A stretch of 64,000 nucleotides of DNA. It comes from Companilactobacillus zhongbaensis. GTDB taxonomy: Bacteria; Bacillota; Bacilli; Lactobacillales; Lactobacillaceae. The number at the start of each line of letters is the position of its first letter. The stretch's first letter is position 1. This document shows positions 1 through 9,901 of the stretch, one piece after another. Both the position numbers and the translations under genes were made by a program. The notes under the pieces are model-generated. The model worked only from the letters and a program-made list of their open reading frames with translations. It was not told the origin of the DNA and ran no database searches. Location: the NCBI RefSeq assembly GCF_003946515.1, contig NZ_RHOM01000004.1:62001-126000 (forward strand), in the 5' to 3' direction.

Positions 1-557
1 GAAGTACCTTCGTTGATCATATTCTTTCTGATCCGGTTGATGACCAAATGTGGTGTGATCGGCATTTCCAAACTTTCCAAAATACCAACTACTCGATCTG
101 AGTCACTGACAGAAGCAATTTCTGGGTTGGTAACTACCAGAGCTGCTTCAGCAGAATTGACCGCATTCTTGAAACCATATTCGATCCCAGCAGGACAATC
201 GATCATGACAAAATCAAACCGTTGCTTTAAATATTCAATAATTGTATTGACTGAATTACTATCAAGAACGTATTTATCAGAAAATTGTGATGCTGCTAGT
301 AAATACAAATTGTCACCAAAGCGTGGGTCACGAACTAAAGCTTGTGACAATACCACTCTTTGTTGAGCAACATCGACAATATCATAAACGATTCTTTTAG
401 TTAATCCTAAAACTGCATCGAGGTTTCGCAGACCGATATCTAAATCGACCATGCAAACTTTTTTACCCATCGAAGCTAGCTCTGTACTGACATTAGCAGT
501 AGTGGTAGTTTTACCAACTCCACCCTTACCGGATGTCACAACGATAGAAATTCCCAT
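1..557 (-). CDS. minD: Septum site-determining ATPase MinD (partial, C-terminus off the window)
   Basis: This membrane-associated ParA/MinD-type ATPase recruits MinC so that FtsZ rings do not form near the poles. The reverse strand reads MGISIVVTSGKGGVGKTT: the deviant Walker A sits at residues 10-18 (GKGGVGKTT), followed by MVDLDIGLRNLDAVLG, a MinD hallmark, and the Walker B-like MIDCPAGIE. About 185 of the usual ~265 residues are present; the rest, including the amphipathic membrane-targeting tail, lies beyond base 1. It starts 2 nt after the minC stop, so the two are almost certainly co-transcribed. The identification is firm; only completeness is unknown. Confidence 0.95.
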   Translation of the reverse strand, partial: MGISIVVTSGKGGVGKTTTTANVSTELASMGKKVCMVDLDIGLRNLDAVLGLTKRIVYDIVDVAQQRVVLSQALVRDPRFGDNLYLLAASQFSDKYVLDSNSVNTIIEYLKQRFDFVMIDCPAGIEYGFKNAVNSAEAALVVTNPEIASVSDSDRVVGILESLEMPITPHLVINRIRKNMINEGT

Positions 558-559
558 AA

Positions 560-1222
560 CTACTCGGTCCTCTTTCTTAGTTCATTAATTACTTCTTTAT
601 AATTATTCAAGTCTTCAACACTAATAGTGTGCATATCATCAATGTGAGCAAACTTGAAGTTTTGGAATTTGTCGGCATCATCTTCAGTCACAATTTCCAC
701 GACATCGGCGATCCGATACTGAGCAGCACCATTTAAATTACCAACGATAGCAGCATTCGTATTGTCTGGATATCCAGCGTGGACGATTCCATGCACTGGT
801 CCTAACAAATAAAATGTCCCATCGGTCGTAATTTGAGCACCCTCATGCAAAGTTCCAAGAAAGATCACGTCACCTTTGTACTCTTTCTTTTGACCACTTC
901 TCACGATGCCTGTTTCAATATTCATCTTATTGTCTTCAATAATTTGTTCAGATTCAGTTTTTAAAAGAACATCGGATTCAATATCTTTCAATTGAATTTG
1001 TGGATATTTTTCGAAGACTACTTCGATTTTCTTCAACTGCTCATCGTTAAAAAGCCGATTGCCTGTTTTAACAGTAAATTGGATCGTATCATCTTCTTGA
1101 GTTCCGATAGTTTGCTCGACGATCATATTCTTTAATTGTGCTAAAGCATCATCAAACGAACTTGAATCATCAATGACGACTACGAAACCGTCTTTACTCC
1201 CCTTTAGAGTGACATCGCTCAT
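560..1222 (-). CDS. minC: Septum site-determining protein MinC
   Basis: MinC inhibits FtsZ polymerisation and is activated by MinD at the membrane. The 220-residue product has an N-terminal alpha/beta MinC_N-type domain (about 1-100) and a C-terminal beta-helix domain with the glycine-rich repeats typical of the family (GDVIFLGTLHEGAQI, FYLLGPVHGIVHAGYPDN, AAIVGNLNGAAQYRIADV; about residues 105-195). Length fits the family. The ATG overlaps the mreD stop by 4 nt and minD starts 2 nt downstream, giving the common lactobacillar order mreB-mreC-mreD-minC-minD. Confidence 0.95.
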   Translation of the reverse strand: MSDVTLKGSKDGFVVVIDDSSSFDDALAQLKNMIVEQTIGTQEDDTIQFTVKTGNRLFNDEQLKKIEVVFEKYPQIQLKDIESDVLLKTESEQIIEDNKMNIETGIVRSGQKKEYKGDVIFLGTLHEGAQITTDGTFYLLGPVHGIVHAGYPDNTNAAIVGNLNGAAQYRIADVVEIVTEDDADKFQNFKFAHIDDMHTISVEDLNNYKEVINELRKRTE

Positions 1223-1761
1223 TTAGTTCCCCTCCTATATTTAACCAGCCAATCACTCAGATCAGCAAAAGGAACATACAGGATGAAAAACACGACGATA
1301 TTCCACAATAAAGTTGGGCCAAGAATGAAGGTAATGAAATCACCAACATCAGCAGAAGCTAATCTAAATAATTTTTCTAGTAAGAAAACACCAGCTTGCA
1401 AAGTCGTTAAAGCTAAGAAATAAACTGACATTTCATAGCCGACTGACGACTTAGCAAATAAATACTTATAGTGGTCGATCCCGACTAGGATCAATGGCAA
1501 CAAGATCGTATAAAGACCGATGATGCCAAAATAGTATGAATCATAGATCAAACCAAAGACGATCCCGTAAGTCAGAATGGTCTTACGACTGTCGATCCGG
1601 AAAGTTAACAATACTAAGACCATCAACATCAATTGCGGAACGATAGTAAAATTACCAGTATTCATATTATTCAAAAATGACCACTTGATCAGACCGTCCA
1701 AGTAAAATGCTAACAAGATAAAAATCACTTGTCCGATCATCTTGCGAGTTTTAAAAGTCAT
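1219..1761 (-). CDS. mreD: Rod shape-determining protein MreD
   Basis: MreD is the small integral membrane partner of MreC and MreB in the elongasome. The 180 residues are almost entirely hydrophobic, with about five predicted membrane segments (near 8-25, 38-54, 60-90, 105-125, 140-165), no soluble domain, and the usual family length. Sequence conservation in MreD is weak, so the call rests on hydropathy, size and position between mreC and minC. The start overlaps the mreC stop by one base (TAATG), suggesting translational coupling. Confidence 0.9.
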   Translation of the reverse strand: MTFKTRKMIGQVIFILLAFYLDGLIKWSFLNNMNTGNFTIVPQLMLMVLVLLTFRIDSRKTILTYGIVFGLIYDSYYFGIIGLYTILLPLILVGIDHYKYLFAKSSVGYEMSVYFLALTTLQAGVFLLEKLFRLASADVGDFITFILGPTLLWNIVVFFILYVPFADLSDWLVKYRRGTK

Positions 1762-2624
1762 TATTTTTCACCACTTACCGAAGATTTGATAACTGTAACT
1801 ACGGTGAAATTACGTAATTCAGCTGCCGGTGTAATGTAAACCGAATTAGTCATACCATAGTTGTCCTTTTTCAGACCATGTACTTTACCAATATATAATC
1901 CACGAGGTGTTCTACCACCTAAACCAGATGTAATAACTTTTTGACCCTTTTTGATACCTTTAACTGAATTAACGTTTTCCATGACGATATCACCAGTGCT
2001 GTCATCGTAACGACTTACCACACCGGTTACATTTGTAGCATTGTCGTCGAGGATCTCCGCAGCAAATTTATCGTTGATCTCGTTATCAGTTGAGACTAAT
2101 TCAACTTTGGAACTGACCTTGTCCACTTCGATAATACGACCAATCAAACCTTTACCGGACATAACTGGCATGTTCTTCTTCAAGCCACTCGTTTCACCAC
2201 GATTGATCGTTAAGTAGTTTTGCCAACTGCTTGGACTACGTGTCAAAACGGAAGCGTTGACCGTATCGTAATCTGTTAAAGTACTGTTTAGTTTAAGTTC
2301 TTGTTTAAGCTTCTTATTTTCGTCTTGAACGACTTTTAATTTAGCTTGATTTTGAGCTAAATCATCTATTTTTGACTTCAAGCGACGATTTTCTTGATAA
2401 GTGTTGTAAAGATCAGAAAATTCTGATGAGGCATTTTTCACGGCATTAACTGGGTATGCAAAGACACCACCCACAACGCTGACCACATCATTGCCGACTT
2501 GTTGCACAAAAGGAGGAGTTTCTTTTTTATCTCTGACGTTGACAGATACCGCCAAGAGTCCAAAAGTCACGATAATGATTATCATTAAAATAATTAACTT
2601 TTTATTTGAAAAAAACTTTTGCAT
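1761..2624 (-). CDS. mreC: Rod shape-determining protein MreC
   Basis: MreC scaffolds the lateral-wall synthesis machinery outside the membrane. It has an N-terminal membrane anchor (about residues 9-27, rich in I/L/V), a coiled-coil stretch (about 65-105, YNTYQENRRLKSKIDDLAQNQAKL) that mediates dimerisation, and the paired beta-barrel domain (about 110-280) with motifs such as NRGETSGLKKNMPV and GLIGRI. At 287 residues it is normal for the family. It lies 53 bp after mreB, and that gap holds a terminator-like hairpin, so mreC-mreD-minC-minD may be expressed below mreB. Confidence 0.95.
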   Translation of the reverse strand: MQKFFSNKKLIILMIIIIVTFGLLAVSVNVRDKKETPPFVQQVGNDVVSVVGGVFAYPVNAVKNASSEFSDLYNTYQENRRLKSKIDDLAQNQAKLKVVQDENKKLKQELKLNSTLTDYDTVNASVLTRSPSSWQNYLTINRGETSGLKKNMPVMSGKGLIGRIIEVDKVSSKVELVSTDNEINDKFAAEILDDNATNVTGVVSRYDDSTGDIVMENVNSVKGIKKGQKVITSGLGGRTPRGLYIGKVHGLKKDNYGMTNSVYITPAAELRNFTVVTVIKSSVSGEK

Positions 2625-2654
2625 TTCTTCCTCCTACCTTTAAACAAAAAACAA

Positions 2655-2680
2655 ATAAAAAAGCGGGGCATCCCCGCTTA
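2655..2680 (-). terminator. Terminator-like hairpin overlapping the mreB stop codon
   Basis: On the minus strand the TAA stop of mreB begins the stem AAGCGGGG, with loop ATG and CCCCGCTT, followed directly by TTTTTTATTTG. The 8-bp GC-rich stem and U-run make a textbook intrinsic terminator, located inside what is otherwise a continuous mre-min operon. It probably reduces rather than abolishes transcription into mreC, since no strong promoter is seen in the 30 bp left before mreC. Confidence 0.8.
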
Positions 2681-3679
2681 TTTTTGACGACGCATTACAT
2701 CGATATTCTTGAGTGATTCTCCAGTACCGATAGCTACACAATCTAGTGGGTCTTGCGCGATAAATACAGGCACCCCAGTTGCTTCAGAGATAACCTCTGG
2801 TAAATGATGCAATAGTGCACCACCACCAGTAAGTACGATACCATGATCGATCACATCAGCAGCAATTTCTGGTGATGTTTCTTCAAGAGTTTCTTTGATT
2901 GTTTCAATGATTTCTTGAACATCTTCATGGATGGCTGTTGCGACATCTTCACCTTCAAGGGTGATAGTCTTTGGAAGACCTGTCACTAAGTCACGACCAC
3001 GAATTTGCATTGATTCAAGTTCTTTTGACTTCTCAATTGAAGCTGAACCTACTTGCATTTTAACGTCTTCGGATGTTCTTTCACCGATTTGCAAATTAAA
3101 GTTTGTTTTGATATATGCTGAGATCGACTCATCAAATTTATCTCCAGCTACTCTAATTGAACGTGAAGATACGATACCACCAAGTGAAATAGTTGCAACA
3201 TCAGTAGTACCACCACCAATATCAACAACCATGTTACCTGTTGGATCCATAACTGGAAGTCCAGCACCAATTGCAGCGGCAAATGGTTCTTCGATCACGT
3301 AAGCTTCTTTAGCACCTGCGTGTTGAGTAGCTTCGATAACAGCTCTCTTTTCAACTTCTGTAACACCACTAGGAACACAAACCATAACACTAGGTTTAGA
3401 ATTTCCAGTAGTCTTTTCGATGAAGTATTTCATCATAGCGGCTGTTGTGTCGTAATCAGCGATCACACCATCACGCATTGGACGAATCGCAGATATACTG
3501 CCGGGTGTACGTCCGATCATTTCTCTCGCATCAGAACCAACTGCTACGATTTCACCAGTGTTGTTGTTCTTTGCAACTACTGATGGTTCATTTAAAACGA
3601 TACCCTTGCTTTCGACAAAAACAAGCGTATTTGCTGTACCTAAGTCAATACCAACTTTTTTTGATCCTATACCAAACAA
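2678..3679 (-). CDS. mreB: Actin-like rod shape protein MreB
   Basis: MreB forms membrane-associated actin-like filaments that orient lateral cell-wall synthesis. The 333 residues contain the actin-superfamily phosphate 1 loop ([12 protein letters not shown], residues 9-20), phosphate 2 ([12 protein letters not shown], about 152-163) and the adenosine motif ([15 protein letters not shown], about 280-294). A second MreB-family gene is present at 20714-21703. This copy is directly upstream of mreC-mreD, the canonical mreB position. Gap to radC upstream is 92 bp and contains a TATAAT box at 3725-3730 on the minus strand, a plausible promoter. Confidence 0.96.
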   Translation of the reverse strand: MFGIGSKKVGIDLGTANTLVFVESKGIVLNEPSVVAKNNNTGEIVAVGSDAREMIGRTPGSISAIRPMRDGVIADYDTTAAMMKYFIEKTTGNSKPSVMVCVPSGVTEVEKRAVIEATQHAGAKEAYVIEEPFAAAIGAGLPVMDPTGNMVVDIGGGTTDVATISLGGIVSSRSIRVAGDKFDESISAYIKTNFNLQIGERTSEDVKMQVGSASIEKSKELESMQIRGRDLVTGLPKTITLEGEDVATAIHEDVQEIIETIKETLEETSPEIAADVIDHGIVLTGGGALLHHLPEVISEATGVPVFIAQDPLDCVAIGTGESLKNIDVMRRQK

Positions 3680-3771
3680 TTTTTTACTCTCCTTTAATTG
3701 CGCACCACATTTACACTAACCAAAATTATATCATATAACGTGCCAATTTAAAGCAACTGAGCTATTGAACA

Positions 3772-4413
3772 TCAAATTAAATCTTGAGCTTTAAAGCTCA
3801 AAAATTCATGCGAAGTAACAATAATATGATCAACAAAATTTATTCCAACCAATTCGCAACACTCTTTGAGGCGATCGGAGAACCTCCGATCTTCCGGAGA
3901 AGCTACTAAGCTACCTCCTGGATGGTTGTGAGAAATGATCAGTTGGGGAGCTGACAACTTAAGTCCGACTCGCAAAATATCGCGCGGATGGACCGTAGCT
4001 GAATCAACTGTACCAATAAAAATCGTTCTCTCCTCAATGACATGGAATCCATTATCTAAATAAACTGCTATTAATTTTTCCTGTGGTGAATTTCCGATTT
4101 TTTTAATGAGATGCTTCCCTAATTTCGACATCGAAATTTGTTCTGTAGGAATCGCATCGCGCTCGACTTTTCTGGCACCTAATTCGATAGCTGCCATTAG
4201 TTTGCAGGCCTGAGCACTACCTACACCCTTTTGTTGTAATAAAGTATCCAAATTTAATCTTCTCAGATTATCAGAACCGATCAACACGTTAGCCGAAAGC
4301 TTCGTGACATCGCAGCCTCTGGTTCCTTTGCCCAAAATAACTGCGATCAGTTCCTGAGTTGTTAATGCGGTTGTACCATGCTTTTGAAGTTTTTCTCGTA
4401 TATTTATCATCAT
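3772..4413 (-). CDS. radC: RadC-family JAMM/MPN-domain protein
   Basis: A RadC family member; despite the name its biochemical role is unsettled in most bacteria. The N-terminal half has a helix-hairpin-helix-like UPF0758 region (about 1-80). The C-terminal MPN domain carries the metal-binding JAMM signature: ISHNHPGGSLVASPEDRRFSDRL (about residues 160-182) with the two His and the Asp in place, so the metal site looks intact. At 213 residues it is slightly short, lacking the extra N-terminal residues seen in many homologues. It follows folC by 8 nt, indicating co-transcription. Confidence 0.9.
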   Translation of the reverse strand: MMINIREKLQKHGTTALTTQELIAVILGKGTRGCDVTKLSANVLIGSDNLRRLNLDTLLQQKGVGSAQACKLMAAIELGARKVERDAIPTEQISMSKLGKHLIKKIGNSPQEKLIAVYLDNGFHVIEERTIFIGTVDSATVHPRDILRVGLKLSAPQLIISHNHPGGSLVASPEDRRFSDRLKECCELVGINFVDHIIVTSHEFLSFKAQDLI

Positions 4414-4421
4414 GTAATAAA

Positions 4422-5690
4422 TTACGATTTAAATTTGTTTTCTAACTCCGAAATTAAATAAAAAGATCCGGTGATCAAGAAAATCTGCTTCGAAGTCTGT
4501 TGACTCATGACTTGGTCGATCTTCTGATGGTAGTCCTCAACAAATTCAACGTTATCAAAGCCTTCTAAATCATAATCACTTTCTTTAGCAGCTCGAGATA
4601 ATGAGAGATTCGACACATATACTGCTTGGACTTTTGGAGCTAATAAAGTTAAGATATCGGCTCTATCCTTGTCCTTCATCCCTGTATACAAGATAATTAT
4701 ATCTTTTTTAGGCCAGTTTGCATTTAAAGAATTTATTAAATTGTCCACGGCAGCCAAATTATGCGCCCCATCCATTATCACTAATGGGTCGTTTTGGACG
4801 ATCTGTTCCCTTCCTAACAGTCGATGATCATCAATTGATTCTTTGATCAACCGGCTATATGACTGGGTTTGTGACTGCTGTTCCAAAATAAGAAATGCCT
4901 TGATCGCAATTGCAGCATTTTGTGAATCCGTTCGTTCAAATCCAAAGACTTGGATAGCTTGAATTGTAACTAATTTTTCATCATAAGTAAATCGATTTTT
5001 AAATTCTTTTGTGCTAAATTTTTCTACAAAAAAATCTTTATCTAATTCATACAAGTCACTATCTTGTGTGTTAGCGCGTTCATAAATTATATTTCTAACT
5101 TCATCTGGTAACTCACCACAGACAATGGGAATGTGAGGTTTGATGATACCCGACTTTTCTCGTGCAATGTCCTGGATGGTTGGTCCGATAATCTTTTCGT
5201 GATCCAATTCAACGGAAGTAATGATCGACAATTCTGGGTTAATGACATTCGTCTTATCATGTTCAGCGCCGATACCAACTTCGATGATAGCGATGTCGAC
5301 ACGATCACGAAAGTACAAGAATCCCATGACGGTCACGAATTCAAACTCGATCAAGTCGATCCCGGCAGTTTTTTCAATGATGAAATTGACTAGTTTGACC
5401 ACTTCTTCGTCACTGATCATTTGATGGTTGATCTGGATCCGCTCATTGAATTTCACCACATAAGGTGATGTGAACATCCCTACTCGATCATTAGTTTGTT
5501 CCAAAAGGTTAGCCAAATAGTTGACGGTCGATCCTTTACCATTGGTTCCCGTCACGTGGACCGTCTTGTATGAATTTTGCGGATCACCTAACCGTTTAAG
5601 GGCATGCTTAATATCTGACAAATCATTACGCTTATGCATTCGTGGTAGTCCGTGAATATAATTGATTGCTTCTTGATAAGTTTTGATCAT
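4422..5690 (-). CDS. folC: Bifunctional folylpolyglutamate/dihydrofolate synthase
   Basis: This Mur-ligase-fold ATP-dependent enzyme adds glutamates to folates (and may couple dihydropteroate to glutamate). The P-loop is VTGTNGKGSTVNYLA (about residues 46-60), with MFTSPYVVKFNERIQIN shortly after, and the central ATPase domain EVGIGAEHDKTNVI. The C-terminal domain has MDGAHNLAA, the conserved DGAHN motif. The 422-residue length is standard. The gene begins just after the valS terminator and ends 8 nt before radC, so folC-radC probably form a unit fed by readthrough or a weak local promoter. Confidence 0.94.
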   Translation of the reverse strand: MIKTYQEAINYIHGLPRMHKRNDLSDIKHALKRLGDPQNSYKTVHVTGTNGKGSTVNYLANLLEQTNDRVGMFTSPYVVKFNERIQINHQMISDEEVVKLVNFIIEKTAGIDLIEFEFVTVMGFLYFRDRVDIAIIEVGIGAEHDKTNVINPELSIITSVELDHEKIIGPTIQDIAREKSGIIKPHIPIVCGELPDEVRNIIYERANTQDSDLYELDKDFFVEKFSTKEFKNRFTYDEKLVTIQAIQVFGFERTDSQNAAIAIKAFLILEQQSQTQSYSRLIKESIDDHRLLGREQIVQNDPLVIMDGAHNLAAVDNLINSLNANWPKKDIIILYTGMKDKDRADILTLLAPKVQAVYVSNLSLSRAAKESDYDLEGFDNVEFVEDYHQKIDQVMSQQTSKQIFLITGSFYLISELENKFKS

Positions 5691-5699
5691 AACATTTCC

Positions 5700-5738
5700 T
5701 TAAAAAAAACATCTAGTCGTCTCGGCTAGATGTTTTTG
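5700..5738 (-). terminator. Intrinsic terminator of valS
   Basis: On the minus strand a 9-bp stem ACATCTAGC/CTAGATGT encloses a short loop and is followed by a run of eight T residues. It lies 7 nt beyond the valS stop and 10 nt before folC, so it separates the two transcription units. Confidence 0.85.
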
Positions 5739-5744
5739 TTTTTT

Positions 5745-8405
5745 TTACTTATTTTTCTTAAGTTGTGCGATACGTTGACTGATCTTATCTTGACGTGATT
5801 GATAATCTGCCAACTTAGTCTTTTGTTCAGCGACAACTTTTTCAGGTGCTTTGCTGACGAAGTTTTCATTCGAAAGTTTCTTATTAATACGGGAAATTTC
5901 TGAATCCATCTTAGCCATTTCTTCTTCTTGACGTTTGATTTCTTCGTCAAGATCGATCAATTCAGCCAATGGGATATAAACTTCAGTTGCATTAGTTACA
6001 CCAGTCATTGCTAATTCTGGAGCTTTCATATCAGTTTCGATCTTCAATTCCTTTGGATGAGCAAAACGGTCGATGTATTCTTGGTTATTCAAAAGAATTT
6101 CTTTGATTTCTTCTGTTTGAGGCTTGATGAAAATATCAATGGCATTAGAAAGTGGAGCATTTGCTTCCAAACGAATCTTTCTAACTGACTTGATCAAGTC
6201 GATCAAGACTTCCATTTGTTCTACTGCACTGTCATCCTTAAGTTCATCATGGTTTTCAGGGTATTTAGCGAGTGAAATAGATTTGCCATTATGAGGCATT
6301 GATAACCAGATTTTTTCAGTAACGAAAGGCATGATCGGATGCATCAATCTCAACGTTTGATCTAAGACGTAAGTCAAGATCATTCTCTTTTGAGCTTTGG
6401 CAGTTTCGTCATCACCAGTTAATGTAGCTTTACTCATTTCGATGTACCAGTCACAGAAATCGTTCCAAATAAAGTTATAAAGATTTCTGCCAGCTTCACC
6501 AAATTCAAATTTGTCGAGCAAGCGGCTAACTTCGTTAACTGTTGTATTAAGTTTAGCTAAGATCCATTTGTCAGTTAAGTCATATTGACTGACTTTAGAT
6601 AGATCATCCATGGCTGGAGTGTCATCGTCCAAGTTCATAATAACGAAACGACTAGCATTCCAGATCTTGTTGATGAAGTTCCAAGCTGAATCCATCTTAT
6701 CATAACTAAATCTAGTATCTTGTCCAGGAGTTGAACCGACCATCAAGAACCAACGTAATGCATCAGCACCGTACTTGTCGATAACGTCCATTGGGTCAAT
6801 ACCATTACCTAGTGACTTACTCATCTTTCTACCCTGTTCGTCACGGATCAAGCCGTGAATAACAACGTGTTCAAATGGGCGTCTGTCAGTAAATTTCAAA
6901 CTTTGGAAAATCATTCTTGAGACCCAGAAGAAAATAATATCGTAACCAGTTACTAATGTATCTGTTGGGAAGTAGCGCTTGTAGTCAGCACTGTCTTCAT
7001 CTGGCCAACCCATGGTTGAAAATGGCCACAAAGCACTTGAGAACCAAGTATCGAGAACATCTTGTTCTTGATCCCAGTTTTCGATGTCCTTAGGTGCTTC
7101 TTCGCCAACATACATCTCACCAGTTTTCTTGTTATACCAAGCAGGGATTTGATGACCCCACCACAATTGACGTGAGATAACCCAGTCATGAACGTTTTCC
7201 ATCCATTGAGTAAATGTATGTTCAAAACGATCAGGAACAAAGTTAACTTTGTCGTCACCTTCTTGATTCTTCAAAGCTAATTCAGCTAATGGCTTCATCT
7301 TAACGAACCATTGTGTTGAAAGTCTTGGTTCAACTTGAGCACCAGAACGTTCTGAATGTCCAACACTGTGAGTGATAGGTTCAACATTAAGCATGTAATC
7401 TTGATCTTTAAGGTCGGAAACGATAGCTTTTCTAGCTTCAAAACGATCCATGCCGTTGTACTTACCGGCATTTTCGTTCATAGTTCCATCTGGATTCATA
7501 GTATTGATCCGTTTGAGATCATGACGATTACCAACTAAGAAGTCGTTAGGGTCATGAGCTGGTGTGATCTTAACCATACCAGTACCGAAGTCTTTATCTA
7601 CGTAGTGATCAGTGATGATCGGAACTTTACGATCAACTAGTGGAACGATAACTTCTTTACCAACGAGATCCTTGTAACGGTCATCATCCGGATTAACGGC
7701 AATGGCAATATCACCAAACATTGTTTCTGGACGAGTTGTCGCAATTTCAATGTAGCCTGAGCCATCAGCATATGGATACTTAACGTGATAAAAAGCACCT
7801 TTATCATCTTTATGGTTAACTTCGATATCTGACAAGGCAGTTTGAAGTTCTGGATCCCAGTTGATGATGTATTCGCCACGATAGATCAAACCTTCGTTGT
7901 ACAACTTAACGAAGACTTTACGAACGGCCTTTGAGAGTCCTTCGTCCAAAGTAAATCTTTCACGTGAGTAATCTAATGAAAGTCCTAACTTACCCCATTG
8001 TGATTTGATAATTCCAGCGAATTCGTCTTTCCACTTCCAAACTTCTTGAACGAATTTTTCACGGCCTAAGTCGTAACGAGAAATTCCTTGTTCACGAAGC
8101 TTAGCTTCAACTTTGGCTTGTGTAGCAATACCAGCATGATCCATACCTGGTAGATACAAAGTATCGTAGCCTTGCATACGTTTGTATCTGATCAATGTAT
8201 CTTGGATCGTAGTATCCCAAGCATGGCCCAAATGCAACTTACCAGTAACATTTGGAGGTGGGATAACGATTGAGTAAGGTTTAGCTTTCTTGTCGCCAGA
8301 AGGAGTGAAAACTCCTTCATCCAACCAAGTTTGATAACGTCCTTTTTCAACTTCGGTCGGATTGTATTTAGTATCCATATCGATTTGTCTCATAATTTCC
8401 TCCAT
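5745..8405 (-). CDS. valS: Valyl-tRNA synthetase
   Basis: Class I aminoacyl-tRNA synthetase charging tRNA-Val, with an editing domain against Thr. The 886 residues show the HIGH motif as [15 protein letters not shown], an editing (CP1) insertion including [10 protein letters not shown], the [10 protein letters not shown] block, the KMSKSLGN loop and the C-terminal coiled-coil arm ([20 protein letters not shown]) that contacts tRNA. Start: the listed ATG; a second ATG four codons in (MRQIDMDT) is the other candidate, and GGAGG lies over the first codons. The gene is preceded by a T-box leader and followed by a terminator. Confidence 0.96.
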   Translation of the reverse strand: MEEIMRQIDMDTKYNPTEVEKGRYQTWLDEGVFTPSGDKKAKPYSIVIPPPNVTGKLHLGHAWDTTIQDTLIRYKRMQGYDTLYLPGMDHAGIATQAKVEAKLREQGISRYDLGREKFVQEVWKWKDEFAGIIKSQWGKLGLSLDYSRERFTLDEGLSKAVRKVFVKLYNEGLIYRGEYIINWDPELQTALSDIEVNHKDDKGAFYHVKYPYADGSGYIEIATTRPETMFGDIAIAVNPDDDRYKDLVGKEVIVPLVDRKVPIITDHYVDKDFGTGMVKITPAHDPNDFLVGNRHDLKRINTMNPDGTMNENAGKYNGMDRFEARKAIVSDLKDQDYMLNVEPITHSVGHSERSGAQVEPRLSTQWFVKMKPLAELALKNQEGDDKVNFVPDRFEHTFTQWMENVHDWVISRQLWWGHQIPAWYNKKTGEMYVGEEAPKDIENWDQEQDVLDTWFSSALWPFSTMGWPDEDSADYKRYFPTDTLVTGYDIIFFWVSRMIFQSLKFTDRRPFEHVVIHGLIRDEQGRKMSKSLGNGIDPMDVIDKYGADALRWFLMVGSTPGQDTRFSYDKMDSAWNFINKIWNASRFVIMNLDDDTPAMDDLSKVSQYDLTDKWILAKLNTTVNEVSRLLDKFEFGEAGRNLYNFIWNDFCDWYIEMSKATLTGDDETAKAQKRMILTYVLDQTLRLMHPIMPFVTEKIWLSMPHNGKSISLAKYPENHDELKDDSAVEQMEVLIDLIKSVRKIRLEANAPLSNAIDIFIKPQTEEIKEILLNNQEYIDRFAHPKELKIETDMKAPELAMTGVTNATEVYIPLAELIDLDEEIKRQEEEMAKMDSEISRINKKLSNENFVSKAPEKVVAEQKTKLADYQSRQDKISQRIAQLKKNK

Positions 8406-8424
8406 TGCTCTTTATAAATCCAGT

Positions 8425-8635
8425 AAAACAAAAAAAGCACCCGTCCCTGGATAGGACGAATGCTCGCGGTGCCACCTAAATTAAGGGTAATAATACCCTT
8501 CACTTACAGATAACGGATGGCCCGATCATTATGATAGCTCGCAGGTAACAGTTAGTAGTCTTGATCAAGTAGTTTCCAGATACCCTACTCTCTCTGAGAT
8601 CAAGAATTATTAACACTCCTGTTCATAGCTGTTGA
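8425..8635 (-). promoter_or_regulatory. T-box leader controlling valS
   Basis: The minus strand has the T-box core AGGTGGCACCGCGAGC (8461-8477 region), which forms the antiterminator bulge that pairs with uncharged tRNA 3' ends. Upstream lies a stem I region with AGAGAGAGTAGGG, and downstream a terminator GTCC...GGAC plus a U-run of seven (about 8425-8460). Low charged tRNA-Val should favour readthrough into valS. I could not assign the specifier codon with confidence from sequence alone. Confidence 0.9.
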
Positions 8636-8639
8636 ATTG

Positions 8640-8668
8640 ATATTAAAACAAATCTTGTAAATCGTCAA
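8640..8668 (-). promoter_or_regulatory. Promoter of the valS T-box transcript
   Basis: Minus strand TTGACG (8668-8663), a 17-bp spacer and TAATAT (8645-8640). It sits immediately after the thiI stop, placing the start of transcription just upstream of T-box stem I. Confidence 0.7.
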
Positions 8669-8674
8669 ACAATT

Positions 8675-9892
8675 TTATAGTAAATCATTAATTTCGTCTT
8701 GATCTTTTTCCATGAAGTGGTCGCCATGTTCAATCGTAACGATCTTTACGCCATCTAAGGCACGTTGGATCAAGCCATCGATATCGAGAACTTTTTCAAA
8801 TTCACGAGTCTTTTCGATACCTGGTCGCGTCTTTGGTGCTGGTGGAGCAAAGACAGTACAGCAGTCTTCAAAAGGCTGGATCGACAAGTTGAACGTGTCG
8901 ATATCTTCAGCTAGTTTGATGATCTCTGTCTTATCCATCGTTGCTACTGGGCGCAAGATTGGTGTAGTTGTGACATCGTTTATCGCTGCCATACTTTCAA
9001 GCGTTTGTGATGCAACTTGTCCAACAGCCTCACCATTAAAAATAGCTAAGCCGCCCTCTTGTTCTCTCAACAAGTCAGTCAAACGGAGCATGAAACGACG
9101 TTGGATCGTCATCAAATATCCTTCAGGAACTGAAGCTTTGATTGTCTCTTGAATTTCTGCAAATGGCACTTCGATGAACTTGATGTTTCCACCGTAAACC
9201 GTCAACTTGCTAGTTAATTCCTTAGCCTTATTCAAAGCTTGTTCTGAAGTGTAAGGAGGACTGAAGAAATGAACCATTTCAATATCAACTCCACGTTTCA
9301 TTGCCAAGTATCCAGCCACCGGTGAATCGATCCCTCCGGAAAGCATCAACATAGCCTTACCTGCTGTTCCGACTGGTAAGCCTCCAGCACCTTTAACAGT
9401 CAAATATGATAAGTAAATGCCGTCTTGGCGTACTTCAACAGATATCTTAATATCTGGACGTTTCATTTCAACTGGAATATCAGGGAATTCTTCACAAATA
9501 GCATCCCCTAATTGCAAGTTGATTTGATTAGTATCCAATGGGTATGAATGATCAGAACGCTTAGTAGCGACCTTAAAACTGTCTCCTGGTTGATAAGCTT
9601 CATGCATCATCTCAACAGCTTTTTTCTTAACGTCTTCAAAGTCTTTAGAAACTTTGACACTCAATGAAAAAGTTTGGATCCCGAAGACACGCTTTAATTT
9701 TTCCATTACGGGAGTTGCATCTGTCCCATTTAATTTAATGTGCAAACGGTCACGATGTGGTTGCAACTTCAAGTCAGGGAAATCCTTCAAAACTTTCGTC
9801 ACATTACCGTGTAAACGGCCGATGAAACTCTTTCTATTCTTGCCTTTAGTCGAAAGTTCGCCGTAACGAACCATGATTTCAGTATATTGCAT
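8675..9892 (-). CDS. thiI: tRNA 4-thiouridine synthase ThiI
   Basis: ThiI adenylates U8 of tRNAs and transfers sulfur to make s4U; it can also serve thiamine synthesis. The 405 residues comprise the NFLD/THUMP region (about 1-165) and a PP-loop ATPase domain with [21 protein letters not shown] (about 181-201) and [17 protein letters not shown]. There is no C-terminal rhodanese domain, which is normal for Firmicute ThiI paired with a dedicated desulfurase. The upstream gene, 9 nt away, is such a desulfurase, so the pair likely makes s4U8. Confidence 0.95.
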   Translation of the reverse strand: MQYTEIMVRYGELSTKGKNRKSFIGRLHGNVTKVLKDFPDLKLQPHRDRLHIKLNGTDATPVMEKLKRVFGIQTFSLSVKVSKDFEDVKKKAVEMMHEAYQPGDSFKVATKRSDHSYPLDTNQINLQLGDAICEEFPDIPVEMKRPDIKISVEVRQDGIYLSYLTVKGAGGLPVGTAGKAMLMLSGGIDSPVAGYLAMKRGVDIEMVHFFSPPYTSEQALNKAKELTSKLTVYGGNIKFIEVPFAEIQETIKASVPEGYLMTIQRRFMLRLTDLLREQEGGLAIFNGEAVGQVASQTLESMAAINDVTTTPILRPVATMDKTEIIKLAEDIDTFNLSIQPFEDCCTVFAPPAPKTRPGIEKTREFEKVLDIDGLIQRALDGVKIVTIEHGDHFMEKDQDEINDLL

Positions 9893-9901
9893 TAATTTCT
9901 C

